From: Gammaproteobacteria bacterium
GTDB taxonomy: Bacteria; Pseudomonadota; Gammaproteobacteria; Magnimaribacterales; AG-339-G14
NCBI GenBank assembly: GCA_019652555.1
Contig: BPAJ01000001.1
Location: 460,762 to 524,761 of the forward strand
Length of the DNA stretch: 64,000 nt
Reading direction: 5' to 3'
Part shown: piece after piece, positions 10,397-21,087 of the stretch
How the letters are laid out: each line of letters begins with the position of its first letter
Numbering within the stretch: the first letter of the stretch is position 1
Made by a program: the position numbers and the translations under genes
Notes under the pieces: model-generated
Databases searched by the model: none
What the model saw: only the letters and a program-made list of their open reading frames with translations
What the model was told of the DNA's origin: nothing

Positions 10397-10618
10397 ATGG
10401 ATAAAGCGTTCGATATGATTAGAGATTTGGTTACTGGTTTAACTGGTATCCTAGTCGGTGTAATCGGTCTTGGTGTTGTAGCTGGTATTGTTTTTGATAA
10501 CAATGCTTGGTTCTTCGGCGGAGTTCTTGGAAATTTACTTGGTGTAATCCAACAATTGGGTGATGCTGGTATTGTAGGACTTCTAGCAGCAGCATTGCTT
10601 TATAAATTACTTAAGTAA
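10397..10618 (+). CDS. 73-residue two-helix membrane protein, stand-alone gene
   Basis: I do not recognise a named family. I choose the ATG at 10397 instead of 10382 because GGGGAGG ends 6 bases before it. The protein has a short amphipathic start (MDKAFDMIRDLV), a Gly-rich helix with GxxxG spacing (TGILVGVIGLGVVAGIVF), a polar turn DNNAW, a second Gly/Leu-rich stretch, and ends LLYKLLK. Two hydrophobic helices and a Lys-rich tail suggest an inner-membrane protein. It is flanked by its own promoter and a perfect terminator, a combination typical of abundant small proteins. The next gene encodes a diverged copy. Function unknown; a holin- or bacteriocin-like peptide is possible but no cognate genes are near. 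Confidence 0.8.
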   Translation: MDKAFDMIRDLVTGLTGILVGVIGLGVVAGIVFDNNAWFFGGVLGNLLGVIQQLGDAGIVGLLAAALLYKLLK

Positions 10619-10628
10619 TTTTAGCTTT

Positions 10629-10660
10629 GAGTCGGAGCTTTTGCTCCGACTCTATTTTTT
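10629..10660 (+). terminator. Intrinsic terminator after the small membrane protein gene
   Basis: A perfect 10-bp stem GAGTCGGAGC/GCTCCGACTC with a TTTT loop (10629-10652) is followed by TATTTTTT. It starts 11 bases after the stop codon. This is among the strongest hairpins in the window. Confidence 0.9.
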
Positions 10661-10663
10661 GTC

Positions 10664-10889
10664 ATGGATATCTTTAAATTTAAAAAATAAAAAATTCTTA
10701 TATAGATCTACAGAAGTTCTAGGTCTTTTTATCGCTATATCTTTGTTAATTGGATTAATATTTGGTCCCGAAACACCAGTTTTCGGAAATGTATTAATTA
10801 ACTTTTCAGAAGTTATGAATCTTTTTGGTGAAAATGGATTATTAGCTTTGGTATCTCTAATAATCATTTTTGCTATTTTAAAAAAATAA
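10664..10889 (+). CDS. Second two-helix small membrane protein, paralogue (probable frameshift)
   Basis: The C-terminal part aligns almost without gaps to the preceding protein: IGLIFGPETPVFGNVLINF against the first protein's AGIVFDNNAWFFGGVLGNL, then a Gly-rich second helix ending ILKK against KLLK. The track starts it at a TTG inside the terminator hairpin (10641), which is unlikely. A better start is the ATG at 10664 (MDIFKFKK), which enters the same reading frame if one A is removed from the A-rich run at 10682-10694. No independent promoter is evident, so expression may depend on terminator read-through. Function unknown. Confidence 0.6.
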
Positions 10890-10893
10890 AAGG

Positions 10894-10931
10894 GTTTTTA
10901 CGTTTTTAAATATTTAAAATTTCGTAAAAAC
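10894..10931. terminator. Inverted repeat between convergent genes
   Basis: GTTTTTACG (10894-10902) pairs with CGTAAAAAC (10923-10931) over an AT-rich 20-base loop. It lies exactly between the small protein gene and the convergent sohB stop, so it could terminate in both directions. The stem is AT-rich and the loop long, so it is weak. Confidence 0.45.
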
Positions 10932-11948
10932 TTATCTATATTTATTTTTATCAAAAAATGACTCAAGAGATACTAAAAGTTTTGTCACAGTTTCAGAAAT
11001 AAAACCTGAAAACCTATCTTGAAAAGTTTGTTTGGTAATATAAGAAATCTCAAAGATTTCATGTTTCTTAGATAAATTAAGTAGATATTCATCACTCGTA
11101 GAAATCTCATCAACCAGGCCAACTTCCAAAGCTTTAATTCCCTCCCATGTTTCTCCAGTTGCAATTTTTTTTATATTTAATGAAGGTCTAAACTTTTTAA
11201 TGTGATCTTTGAAAAGAATGTGAATATCTTCTAAGTGCTCTTTGAATTTTTTTCTTCCTGCTGGAGTAGTTTCTCCGAACATAGTTATAGTTCTTTTGTA
11301 TTCGCCTGCAGTGTGTAATTCATAGTCAATATCGTTTTTTTTAAGGACTTTATGAAAATTGGGTATTGCAGCAACCACTCCGATAGAGCCAATTATTGCG
11401 AAAGGAGAAGAAACAATTTTATTACACACACAGGCCATCATGTAGCCTCCTGACGCTGCTACTTTATCTACACAAGCTGTTACTTTTATGCCAGCATCTC
11501 TTAACCTTTGAAGTTGCGCTGCACACAAACCGTAACCTATTACAGTACCCCCAGGACTTTCTAACCTTAAAACAAGCTCTTGGCATTTTGTTTCACTTTT
11601 AAGAATGGCAGTTATCTCTTCTTTTAAGTTTTCAACACTTGAAGCTTCAATATCACCATTAAAATTGAGCACGTAAACAGGTTTAGAAATTGACTTATTT
11701 TTTTTTGCTTTTAAATTTTTCTTCTTTTCTTTAAGCAACTTTTTTCTTTCATTCTTATTTAAAGTTAAAAACTTAACAGCGCCCGCCATATTTTCCAATT
11801 TATCCGATAAATTGGTTATTTTTAAAGTACCTGTTGAAGAGGATTCTTTATTTTTGGAGGAAAAGAAAATCAAAAAAGGAATAGAAATTATTACTATTAA
11901 AGTTATAGTTTTGAGCAAAAAGATACCGTAATCAATTAAAAATTCCAT
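10932..11948 (-). CDS. sohB: SohB-type membrane serine peptidase (family S49)
   Basis: Membrane-anchored protease related to signal peptide peptidase SppA. An N-terminal helix (residues 10-30) and a Lys-rich linker are followed by the S49 core: LRLESPGGTVIGYG, then KVAASGGYMMACVCNKI with the nucleophile Ser and IIGSIGVV, then the region with the catalytic Lys (ELHTAGEYKRTITMFGE). The 338-residue length matches SohB, which has a single catalytic domain unlike the double SppA. The gene is intact and separated from serS by 31 bases on the same strand. Its likely role is envelope protein quality control. Confidence 0.93.
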   Translation of the reverse strand: MEFLIDYGIFLLKTITLIVIISIPFLIFFSSKNKESSSTGTLKITNLSDKLENMAGAVKFLTLNKNERKKLLKEKKKNLKAKKNKSISKPVYVLNFNGDIEASSVENLKEEITAILKSETKCQELVLRLESPGGTVIGYGLCAAQLQRLRDAGIKVTACVDKVAASGGYMMACVCNKIVSSPFAIIGSIGVVAAIPNFHKVLKKNDIDYELHTAGEYKRTITMFGETTPAGRKKFKEHLEDIHILFKDHIKKFRPSLNIKKIATGETWEGIKALEVGLVDEISTSDEYLLNLSKKHEIFEISYITKQTFQDRFSGFISETVTKLLVSLESFFDKNKYR

Positions 11949-11979
11949 AAGGCGGTTGAGTTTAGCAGGAAAATTGTAT

Positions 11980-13250
<1,271 letters not shown>

Positions 13251-13251
13251 G

Positions 13252-13812
13252 TTAGTTGAGAATGACTAAAGTAGTTTGTTTATTATAATCAAATAGTTTC
13301 ATATCAAGTTCTTCATTTATTTTTATTTTTTGAAAATTAATCTCAGTTTTGATACCGAACTGATCTTTGTAGCTTATCTTTTTGAGATTTTCATTATCAC
13401 TTATAACTTTTACATCACTTATGAATTCTGACTGTTCAGACTTTTTCAAAAAATTACAAACTTTTTTTTTGGATTTTAAAAGAAGTAAAGCTGGTATTTG
13501 AGATTCAATTTTTCTTAATTCATATTTTATTGTTTCATTGAGTTGATAATCAGTCCTGAAAGCTTCGGTACCATTTACTATCAAGTCTGTCTTGGTAGGT
13601 TTCGAAGTTGATATTTTGAATAAATTGGGTCTTTCGTAAAAGATCTGCCCTTTTACAAATGATCTCTCTGAATTTTCAAAAGACTGTATGAAGTCCAAAG
13701 ATATTGTTTGAGTTGAAGCTTTATATAAGTTGAGGTTGTTCAACTCCGTACATAAAAAAACATTGGGTGAATACAAAAGGATTATTGCAAAAAGTTTATT
13801 CAGCATTTGCAT
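13252..13812 (-). CDS. lolA: Outer-membrane lipoprotein carrier protein LolA
   Basis: Periplasmic chaperone carrying lipoproteins from LolCDE to the outer membrane. A signal peptide (MLNKLFAIILLYSPNVFLC) precedes a LolA fold with FIQSFENSERSFVKGQIFYERPNLFKI, the pattern where the hydrophobic cavity starts (xGxxxxxRPxxFR). The 186-residue length is close to the family norm. The sequence is divergent but gene order (ftsK-lolA-serS) supports it. The ORF start overlaps the ftsK stop by 17 bases; the second ATG (MLNK) is equally possible. With lolC/E and lolD at the left end the window holds most of the lipoprotein sorting pathway. Confidence 0.87.
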   Translation of the reverse strand: MQMLNKLFAIILLYSPNVFLCTELNNLNLYKASTQTISLDFIQSFENSERSFVKGQIFYERPNLFKISTSKPTKTDLIVNGTEAFRTDYQLNETIKYELRKIESQIPALLLLKSKKKVCNFLKKSEQSEFISDVKVISDNENLKKISYKDQFGIKTEINFQKIKINEELDMKLFDYNKQTTLVILN

Positions 13813-16152
13813 TTGGCGCTAAAACTTCTCTATTTCCATTTGAATTCATTTCGCTTACCAAACCTGCATCTTCCATAGCCTCTATTAATCTAGCAGCTCT
13901 GTTATAACCTATTCTAAATTTTCTTTGTACTGCAGATATAGATGCCCTTCTAGATTCTAAAACAAATGCGACCGCCTGATCGTAAAACTCATCCTTCTCA
14001 GAATCTCCGCCACTATCAACGTTAACATCTGCCGATTCCGGAGCTTTCGTTACTTCATCGAGATAATCTACATCTTCTTTATTCTTCCAATCTTTCACGA
14101 CACGAAGAATTTCTTCTTCCCCTACAAAGGCACCATGCACCCTCAAAGGTATGGAGGTTCCAGATCCAACATAAAGCATATCTCCTTTTCCTAAAAGTTG
14201 TTCAGCGCCAACTTGGTCCAATACAACACGTGAGTCCATTGAAGAGGCAACATTGAAAGCCATTCTTGCAGAAATATTTGCTTTGATAAGACCGGTTATC
14301 ACATCTACAGATGGCCTTTGAGTTGCTAGTAACATGTGAATTCCGGCAGCTCTTGCTTTCTGAGCAAGTCTGGCGATAAGGTGTTCAACTTTTTTTCCAA
14401 CGACCATCATTAAATCAGCAAGTTCATCAACAGCTATTACTATTAAGGGTAATTCAGAGAGTAGAGGAATTTCAGATTCTATAATTTCTTCTCCTTCCTT
14501 GGGTTTCCATAAAGGATCTTTAAGAGGCTTTCCACTCTTTATTGCTTGAGAAACTTTTGTATTGAAACCATTTAAATTTCTTACCGACAAAGCTGCCATT
14601 AGTTTATATCTTCGTTCCATTTCATTTACACACCATCTCAATCCATGAGCTGCCTCAGACATATCAGTTATTACTGGGGTTAACAGATGAGGTAAGTCTT
14701 CATATACTGAGAGCTCAAGCATTTTTGGATCAATCAGTACTAACTTGACCTCTTGGGGAGTAGCTTTATACAGAATACTCATTAACATTGAGTTAAGAGC
14801 AACTGATTTACCAGACCCTGTTGTTCCAGCTATCAAAAGGTGAGGTAAACTAGCTAAGTCTTCTAAAATTGGCTTACCCTCAATGTCCTTCCCGTATGCA
14901 AGAGTAATTGGACTTTTAGATTCTTCAAAAACTTTTGATGCTATAACTTCACTTAGTAAAACATCTTCTCTATCTGCATTAGGAATTTCTATACCAATAG
15001 TCTCCCTTCCTTGAATAACCTCAACAATTCTCAAACTTCCTACGCCCAAGGATCTTGCTAAATCTTTATTTAAACTTGAAACTTGGGAAACTTTAATTCC
15101 TTTTGGTAATTCAACTTCAAACCTTGTGACTACCGGACCGCGCATAGTTTCTTTAACTACTGCGTATTCATTTTCTGGACCTGTAATTTTGAATTCAGCT
15201 AATTTTGTAATAAGAGCATTTTTAAGAATATCTAGTTCATAAGCTTGTTGAGAAGTAAATTCTTTTGAATCAGAATTTTTTTCTTTTAAAAGAGAAATTT
15301 TTGGCATTTCTCCAGGTAAGGACTTCTCGAATAATTCTTTTTGTTTCTCAATATGAACTTTTTTACCTTGCTGGACTTCTTTAGATACTTCTTTAACAAT
15401 TGTTTTTGGCATTTCATCCATCTTTTTTTTATGTTCATCTAAAAAAGATTGTCTATTTCTTTTTTCAAGCCTTTCTTTGTTTTTATTTTAAAAAAAGTTA
15501 ATCCATCCTTAAATACTTTAGATAGAAAGTATGAAGAATTAATTAATTTATCCTGAATGCCAGAAATTAAATTCTTCCAAGAAAGGTTTGCAGTTAAGGT
15601 AAAGCTTATTAGTAGAAAAAAGAATGCAACTATGGTTGATCCAATAATTGATAAATACGGTAATAAATATTTTTTTAAAGTTAGACCTATAAAACCTGCT
15701 GAAGATTCAGGATAAAAATTATCATAAGGATCAATATGTATTGAGATCAAAACAGATAAAGAAATTAATGTAAATAAAAGGCCTAAGAGGAAAAAAAATA
15801 TTTTCCTTAAACCAAATTGTCTTTCATCTGATTTTTCAGAGAATAAATATTTTATTGGTATCCAAAAAGCTGGGATAAGTAAAAACCATGCAGTTATGCC
15901 TAATATCCAATAACTTCCATAGGATAAATATGCCCCTATTAAACCTATGCTGTTACTAAAACTTGATGAAGATGAAGTTACAAATTCCTTTTGATCCAAG
16001 GGGTCGTAGGTCCACAAAGAAATAAGAAATATTATTCCTACAAGAAGTAAAAATAATACCGAAATGTCTGAAATGATTCTTTTAGCGGCAGAAGAAATGC
16101 TCAAGTAATTAATGAGTTTAGATAATCTTGAAGATACTCGTTTTTCTGACAC
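13796..16152 (-). CDS. ftsK: DNA translocase FtsK (one frameshift)
   Basis: Septal motor that segregates chromosome termini. The N-terminal domain (15439-16152) has four or more membrane helices. The linker is short, and the motor domain carries Walker A IAGTTGSGKSVALN, Walker B LIVIAVDELADLM and LLATQRPSVDVITGLIKANI. The C-terminal gamma winged helix (RKFRIGYNRAARLIEAMEDA) reads KOPS sites. A one-base change in the A-run near 15465 gives the false stop; in the other frame the sequence continues as RNRQSFLDEHKKKMDEMPK. Restored length of about 785 residues is short for gammaproteobacteria because the Pro/Gln-rich linker is reduced, which fits a streamlined genome. It is divergent from trxB with a 39-base gap. 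Confidence 0.95.
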
Positions 16153-16191
16153 GTTATCTTTGTATAATAAATCATTATAACTTCTACTTAG

Positions 16192-17121
<930 letters not shown>

Positions 17122-17148
17122 ATCTTCTTTGAATACAATTATTAGAAA

Positions 17149-17868
17149 ATGAAATTTTTTAAATTAGAGAAGAAAAATAACATTGCAATTATTTCTTTTA
17201 CGAGAGCAAAATCATTAAATGCTCTTAATCAATCTACCCTTAAAGAACTTATTGATTTGAATAGAAAGATTCAATCCGATACAACCATAAAAGCAGTTAT
17301 ATATCGTGCTGAAGGTATTCATTTTTCTGCAGGCGCAGACATTAAGGAAAAGCCTAAAGCATCTTCAAAAATAAAAACTTGGAAGACGAATCTTGGTAAA
17401 GAAGCGATTGAATCAATATTAAAACTTGATCAAATTACTCTAGCCTCACTTAAAGGTTATTGTTTGGGAGGAGCTGCCTGTATTGCAACTGCCTGCGATT
17501 TCAGAATAGCATCGCTTGAAACCACAGTTGCTTATCCTGAAATAGATTTGGGTATGAATCTAAATTGGCTAGGATTACCTCTTCTTTTAAGGTTAATTGG
17601 TCCTGCAAGAACAAAAAAAATGGTAATTAGTGGAGAAGCTGAGGACGCAACTACTCTTTTTGATTGGGGATTTATAGATAAAATTTGTGAAACGGGCGAT
17701 TTAGATAAAACAACCTTAAAATTTGCAAAAAAGTTTACCAGTAAAGATACAGTTCCTGCTCAAATGATTAAAAGAAGTATCAATGCTTTAACTTACCAAA
17801 ACGATCAGGCAATTATGCACATGGATTATGATCAGTTTCTGTTGACTAAGGAATTTCTTAAAAAATAA
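17149..17868 (+). CDS. Enoyl-CoA hydratase/isomerase family protein
   Basis: Crotonase-fold enzyme acting on CoA thioesters. The oxyanion-hole segment HFSAGADIKEKPK is near residue 62 and KGYCLGGAACIATACDFRIA near residue 103. The family's first catalytic Glu region reads TVAYPEIDLGMNLNWLGLP. At 239 residues it is slightly short but complete. The exact reaction (hydratase, isomerase or other) cannot be decided from the motifs. It ends two bases before the convergent nitronate monooxygenase stop, with no room for a terminator between them. Confidence 0.88.
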   Translation: MKFFKLEKKNNIAIISFTRAKSLNALNQSTLKELIDLNRKIQSDTTIKAVIYRAEGIHFSAGADIKEKPKASSKIKTWKTNLGKEAIESILKLDQITLASLKGYCLGGAACIATACDFRIASLETTVAYPEIDLGMNLNWLGLPLLLRLIGPARTKKMVISGEAEDATTLFDWGFIDKICETGDLDKTTLKFAKKFTSKDTVPAQMIKRSINALTYQNDQAIMHMDYDQFLLTKEFLKK

Positions 17869-17869
17869 A

Positions 17870-18844
17870 TTAACTTATTTTGTCTAAACGTTTTTTGGAT
17901 GTTTCGTATTCAGAAACAAGCTTATCTACAGTTTCTTTTACAGAAGTAATTTCTTTTATAGAACCAATTCCTTGACCTGAGCCCCATATATCTTTCCAAG
18001 CTTTCTTTGAATTATCTCCAGAAAGTCCTGAACTACCGAAATTCATGTCGTTTTTATCTGCATGAGGGAGATTATCGGGATCCAAGCCTGCATTTACGAC
18101 ACTTGGTTTCAAGTAATTTCCATGAACACCTGTAAATGTTGGGCTATACATTATGTCATTGGCAGTACTATCAACTATCATTTTTTTATACCCAGGAGAA
18201 GCATTAGCTTCTTTTGTGGCAATGAATCTAGTTCCAATATAAGCATAATCAGCACCAAGAGCTTGAGCTGATAAAACTGAAGATCCTTCAGAAATACTTC
18301 CTGAAAGAGCTATAGGACCATCAAAAAACTCTCTTACTTCTCTAACTAATGCAAAAGGACTTAAAGTTCCAGCATGACCTCCAGCACCAGCGCAGACAAG
18401 AATTAAGCCATCGGCTCCTTCGTCTACTGCTTTTTTTGCATGTCTAACATTAATAACATCATGCATGACTACACCACCATAACTGTGAATTGAATCAACA
18501 ACAAACTTTGGAGCTCTTAGGCTAGTAATAACCATTGGAACTTTGTGTTTAACACATACATCGACATCATGTTCAAGTCGATCGTTTGAACTGTGACATA
18601 TTTGATTCACTGCAAAAGGGGCAACTACCTCTTCAGGATTTTGTTTTTTATAATTTTCTAACTCTGAGGATATCTTTATGATCCAATTTTCAAGCTCTTC
18701 TGCTGGTCTTGCATTTAATGCTGGGAAAGAACCTATAACCCCTGCTTTACATTGAGCAATTACTAATTCTGGATAAGAAATTATAAACAACGGTGCTGCG
18801 ATGACCGGAATTCTGGTATCCTCAAATAATTGTGAAACTTTCAT
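17870..18844 (-). CDS. Nitronate monooxygenase / 2-nitropropane dioxygenase family
   Basis: FMN-dependent TIM-barrel enzyme that oxidises alkyl nitronates such as propionate 3-nitronate. The flavin/phosphate segments are IPVIAAPLFIISYPELVIAQ at the N-terminus, LILVCAGAGGHAGTLSPFAL with the catalytic His, and IALSGSISEGSSVL followed by GADYAYIGTRFIATKEA. I use the ATG at 18842-18844 (MKVSQLF), which overlaps the upstream mini-gene stop by one base; the track start is out of context. It is 324 residues long and intact. It is translationally coupled to a 41-residue membrane protein and an AcuI-like reductase. Confidence 0.9.
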   Translation of the reverse strand: MKVSQLFEDTRIPVIAAPLFIISYPELVIAQCKAGVIGSFPALNARPAEELENWIIKISSELENYKKQNPEEVVAPFAVNQICHSSNDRLEHDVDVCVKHKVPMVITSLRAPKFVVDSIHSYGGVVMHDVINVRHAKKAVDEGADGLILVCAGAGGHAGTLSPFALVREVREFFDGPIALSGSISEGSSVLSAQALGADYAYIGTRFIATKEANASPGYKKMIVDSTANDIMYSPTFTGVHGNYLKPSVVNAGLDPDNLPHADKNDMNFGSSGLSGDNSKKAWKDIWGSGQGIGSIKEITSVKETVDKLVSEYETSKKRLDKIS

Positions 18845-18969
18845 TATTGCGTTGCCACCCAAAAAACAATGATTCCTGTAACAGCCAAAATTATTAAAAC
18901 AGACATCAGAGAATCTAATTTGCTATCCTCGGATGCAAGTTTTTCGTCGTAATTATTTTCTTCAGTCAT
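18844..18969 (-). CDS. 41-residue single-pass membrane protein, missed by the ORF track
   Basis: A small ORF with an acidic N-terminal half (MTEENNYDEKLASEDSKLDS) and one hydrophobic helix (LMSVLIILAVTGIIVFWV). Its ATG overlaps the end of the reductase gene by 8 bases and its TAA shares a base with the nitronate monooxygenase ATG. This double overlap is strong evidence that it is translated. I know no family for it. Location is probably the inner membrane with the acidic end in the cytoplasm. A role as a membrane tether for a neighbouring enzyme is only a guess. Confidence 0.65.
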   Translation of the reverse strand: MTEENNYDEKLASEDSKLDSLMSVLIILAVTGIIVFWVATQ

Positions 18970-19946
18970 AAACTATTCTCACTCTACCGATCTGTTTACC
19001 ATCTAAAATTTTATCAATTTCACTTGGAAGCTCATTTAGCGAAATGTCTTTTATATTTTCATCTATATTTTCAAGTTTCCAAGAAGTAGCAAAATTATTC
19101 CAGACTTCTTCTTTAGTCTCTAGCAAAGACTCAGCTGAGTCTATACCGAAAAGCGATAAACCTCTAAGAATAAAAGGAAATATACTTGTATCTAAGGAAA
19201 GTCCTCCAACCATTCCACAACATGCAATGGCTGCTCTTTGTGATGTAGAACAAATTAGATTTGACAAAATTTTTCCTCCAACCGCATCAATACCTCCCGC
19301 ATAAATGGGTTTTTGCAAAGGTGAAATTAGATCGGAGTCTAAATCATTCCTATCTAAAACTGTTTTAGCACCTAAATTTTTTAATAACTTTTCTTGATCC
19401 ATTTTTCCGGTTATTGCTGTGACATCAAAACCAAGTTTACTGAAGAGCATTAAACTAATAATGCCTACCCCGCCAGTAACACCTGATACAAATACCTCTC
19501 CATCATCAGGTTTCAATCCATGGAGCAATAACTTTCTTAAACATAAGCCAGCAGTCAAGCCTGCGGTACCAAAGGCCATAGATTCTGAGAGAGATAAATT
19601 ATCGGGCTTTTTAACTATCCACTCTTGAGGGACTCTAATATATTCGCCGAATCCACCAAAGGTATTCATGCCCATATCTAGCCTGTAATTATCACCTCAT
19701 CTCCAACTTGAAAATTTTTGCTTGTAGTTTCCTCATTATTCCAGCAGCATCTATTCCTGGTGTGTGAGGATAATTTCTAGTAACTCCTTTGTTACCGGAT
19801 GCAGATAATGCATCTTTATAGTTGAGAGATGAAAACTTAACTTTAACTAAAGTGTCGTTATCAGGAAGAGTCGAAATATCTCTTTTTTCAATTGAATTGA
19901 TAAAAGACTTATTATCTTCTGTTGTGACGAGAGCGTTGTATTCCAT
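18962..19946 (-). CDS. AcuI/YhdH-type acrylyl-CoA reductase or quinone oxidoreductase (frameshifted)
   Basis: Zinc-free medium-chain reductase. N-terminal part: KFSSLNYKDALSASGNKGVT and YPHTPGIDAAGIM. The core has YIRVPQEWIVKKPDNLSLSE, FGTAGLTAGLC, and the NADPH loop VTGGVGIISLMLFSKLGFDV. These strings are typical of the YhdH/AcuI family, which reduces acryloyl-CoA to propionyl-CoA and in marine bacteria detoxifies acrylate from DMSP cleavage. Two frame changes at about 19685 and 19730 separate the halves. Restored length is about 328 residues. No DMSP lyase or dmdA gene is visible nearby, so the DMSP link is inference. Confidence 0.85.
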
Positions 19947-20176
19947 ATTAAAAAGTGTATTTAAGCATAGTGAATCTTTCCATCAAAGACTTGAATGTTT
20001 ATTAATTTATTTTTTTTATATGGTGCACCAAAAAATAGCAGTCCTAATCAATAATTTCTAAAAAAAGCACCTTAATGAATCACTTTATCGTTTTTTTTAG
20101 AAGAATCACTAAAAAATTTCAGATAAAAGCAACTTGTATAATTTATTTTTTTAATTTTATAAATTTAGGAGAATTC
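19947..20176. promoter_or_regulatory. Divergent intergenic region with a -10 box for the first torF gene
   Basis: A 230-base AT-rich region between the divergent reductase and torF genes. It contains a perfect TATAAT at 20139-20144, about 30 bases ahead of the ATG at 20177, without a good TTGACA at the right distance. AGGAG at 20167-20171 is the Shine-Dalgarno. Nothing else is evident in it. Confidence 0.5.
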
Positions 20177-20849
20177 ATGAATACTTTTAAAAAACTATTT
20201 TTTGCTTCATTAATTTCCATCAGTTCTTTCAGTTTTGCTGAAGTTTCTCTATCCGGAAACATTGCAGTAACAACTGATTACGTTTGGAGGGGAATGACTC
20301 AAAATGCAGAAGATCCTTCTGTAAGTGGAGGTTTCGATCTTGAGCACGAGCAGCGGTTTCTACATTGGATTGTGGGCTGCTAATGTCTGGCTTCTAATAC
20401 TGATCTTGGTGCGACAACGCTGTAGGTGGTGCTGGAGCTAATGCTGACAACATCAACTGGTTCAATGGAACTGGATGGTTATCTTGGTTTCGCAGGATCT
20501 TTCAATGACGATGCTGGATACGATATTGGTACATTGCCTACACTTATCCTGGTGTTGACGCATGGGATTTTGAAGAACTTTACTTTCAGTTGACTTTTTT
20601 GGTGCTTACGTAATGTATGCTGCTGGAATAGATGCTGCAGCTGACTATTACGAAGTAGGATATGGAATGATGCTGGCCCAGGAAGCTTTTCAATCTCTTA
20701 TGGTGATTATGATGGCATGGGTACCAACTATCTTATTGGATACGATTGGTCTGTTGGAGACTTTACAATAGGTTTTGCTTACACAGACTTTAATGGGTGA
20801 CGTAGCTGCTAACGATTACGATACAGCTATCCTCACCATTAGTTACTAA
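20177..20849 (+). CDS. TorF-family outer-membrane protein, copy 1 (many frameshifts)
   Basis: Small beta-barrel of the TIGR02001 (TorF putative porin) type. It has a signal peptide (NTFKKLFFASLISISSFSFA) and then the family hallmark SGNIAVTTDYVWRGMTQNAE with VSGGFD. The track ORF stops at 20383, but barrel-like sequence continues in alternating frames (for example SISYGDYDG-like and TILTISY at the end). At least five single-base changes are needed, so this is the most damaged gene here. ATG at 20177 has AGGAG 5 bases before it. Restored length is about 224 residues. It is the first of three tandem relatives, likely general or substrate-specific porins. Confidence 0.78.
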
Positions 20850-20856
20850 TTAAATT

Positions 20857-20879
20857 CCCCCCAGTTGCTTACTGAGGGG
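20857..20879 (+). terminator. Hairpin after torF copy 1
   Basis: CCCCCCAGT pairs with ACTGAGGGG with one mismatch over a five-base loop, eight bases after the stop. It lacks a clear T tract, so it may act as an RNA-stabilising 3' hairpin as much as a terminator. Confidence 0.55.
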
Positions 20880-20888
20880 TCCCAATAA

Positions 20889-20974
20889 CCTGTTTAATAT
20901 TCTTTATTCCCTTTCTTAAGATATTAAACAGGTTTACAAACTCCTTTAAATCTGACAGGTTTTTAGGAGTTTGT
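20889..20974 (+). repeat. Two successive inverted repeats between torF copies 1 and 2
   Basis: CCTGTTTAATAT (20889-20900) pairs perfectly with 20921-20932. Then ACAAACTCCT (20936-20945) pairs perfectly with AGGAGTTTGT (20965-20974), followed by TTTGTTT. Both stems are 10 to 12 bp with loops of about 20 bases. With the preceding hairpin they form three consecutive stems in 120 bases. The second resembles a terminator; the set could also process or protect mRNA ends. Confidence 0.6.
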
Positions 20975-21087
20975 TTGTTTTTAAAGAATTTTGTGGAAAT
21001 AAATGTTTTTTTTAAAAAAACTCTTTTATAACTCTTTTTTTAATGTTTAATGCACCTATCTTTTATAAATTTATAAACGGAGATGAT

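Noticed and set aside
10641-10889. TTG start of the second small protein as given in the track
   Set aside because: It lies inside the terminator hairpin and lacks a ribosome site; the ATG at 10664 with a one-base A-run error fits the paralogue better.
15421-15439. FtsK split into separate membrane and motor genes
   Set aside because: The linker continues in another frame without a stop across the junction, so a single-base A-run error explains the split.
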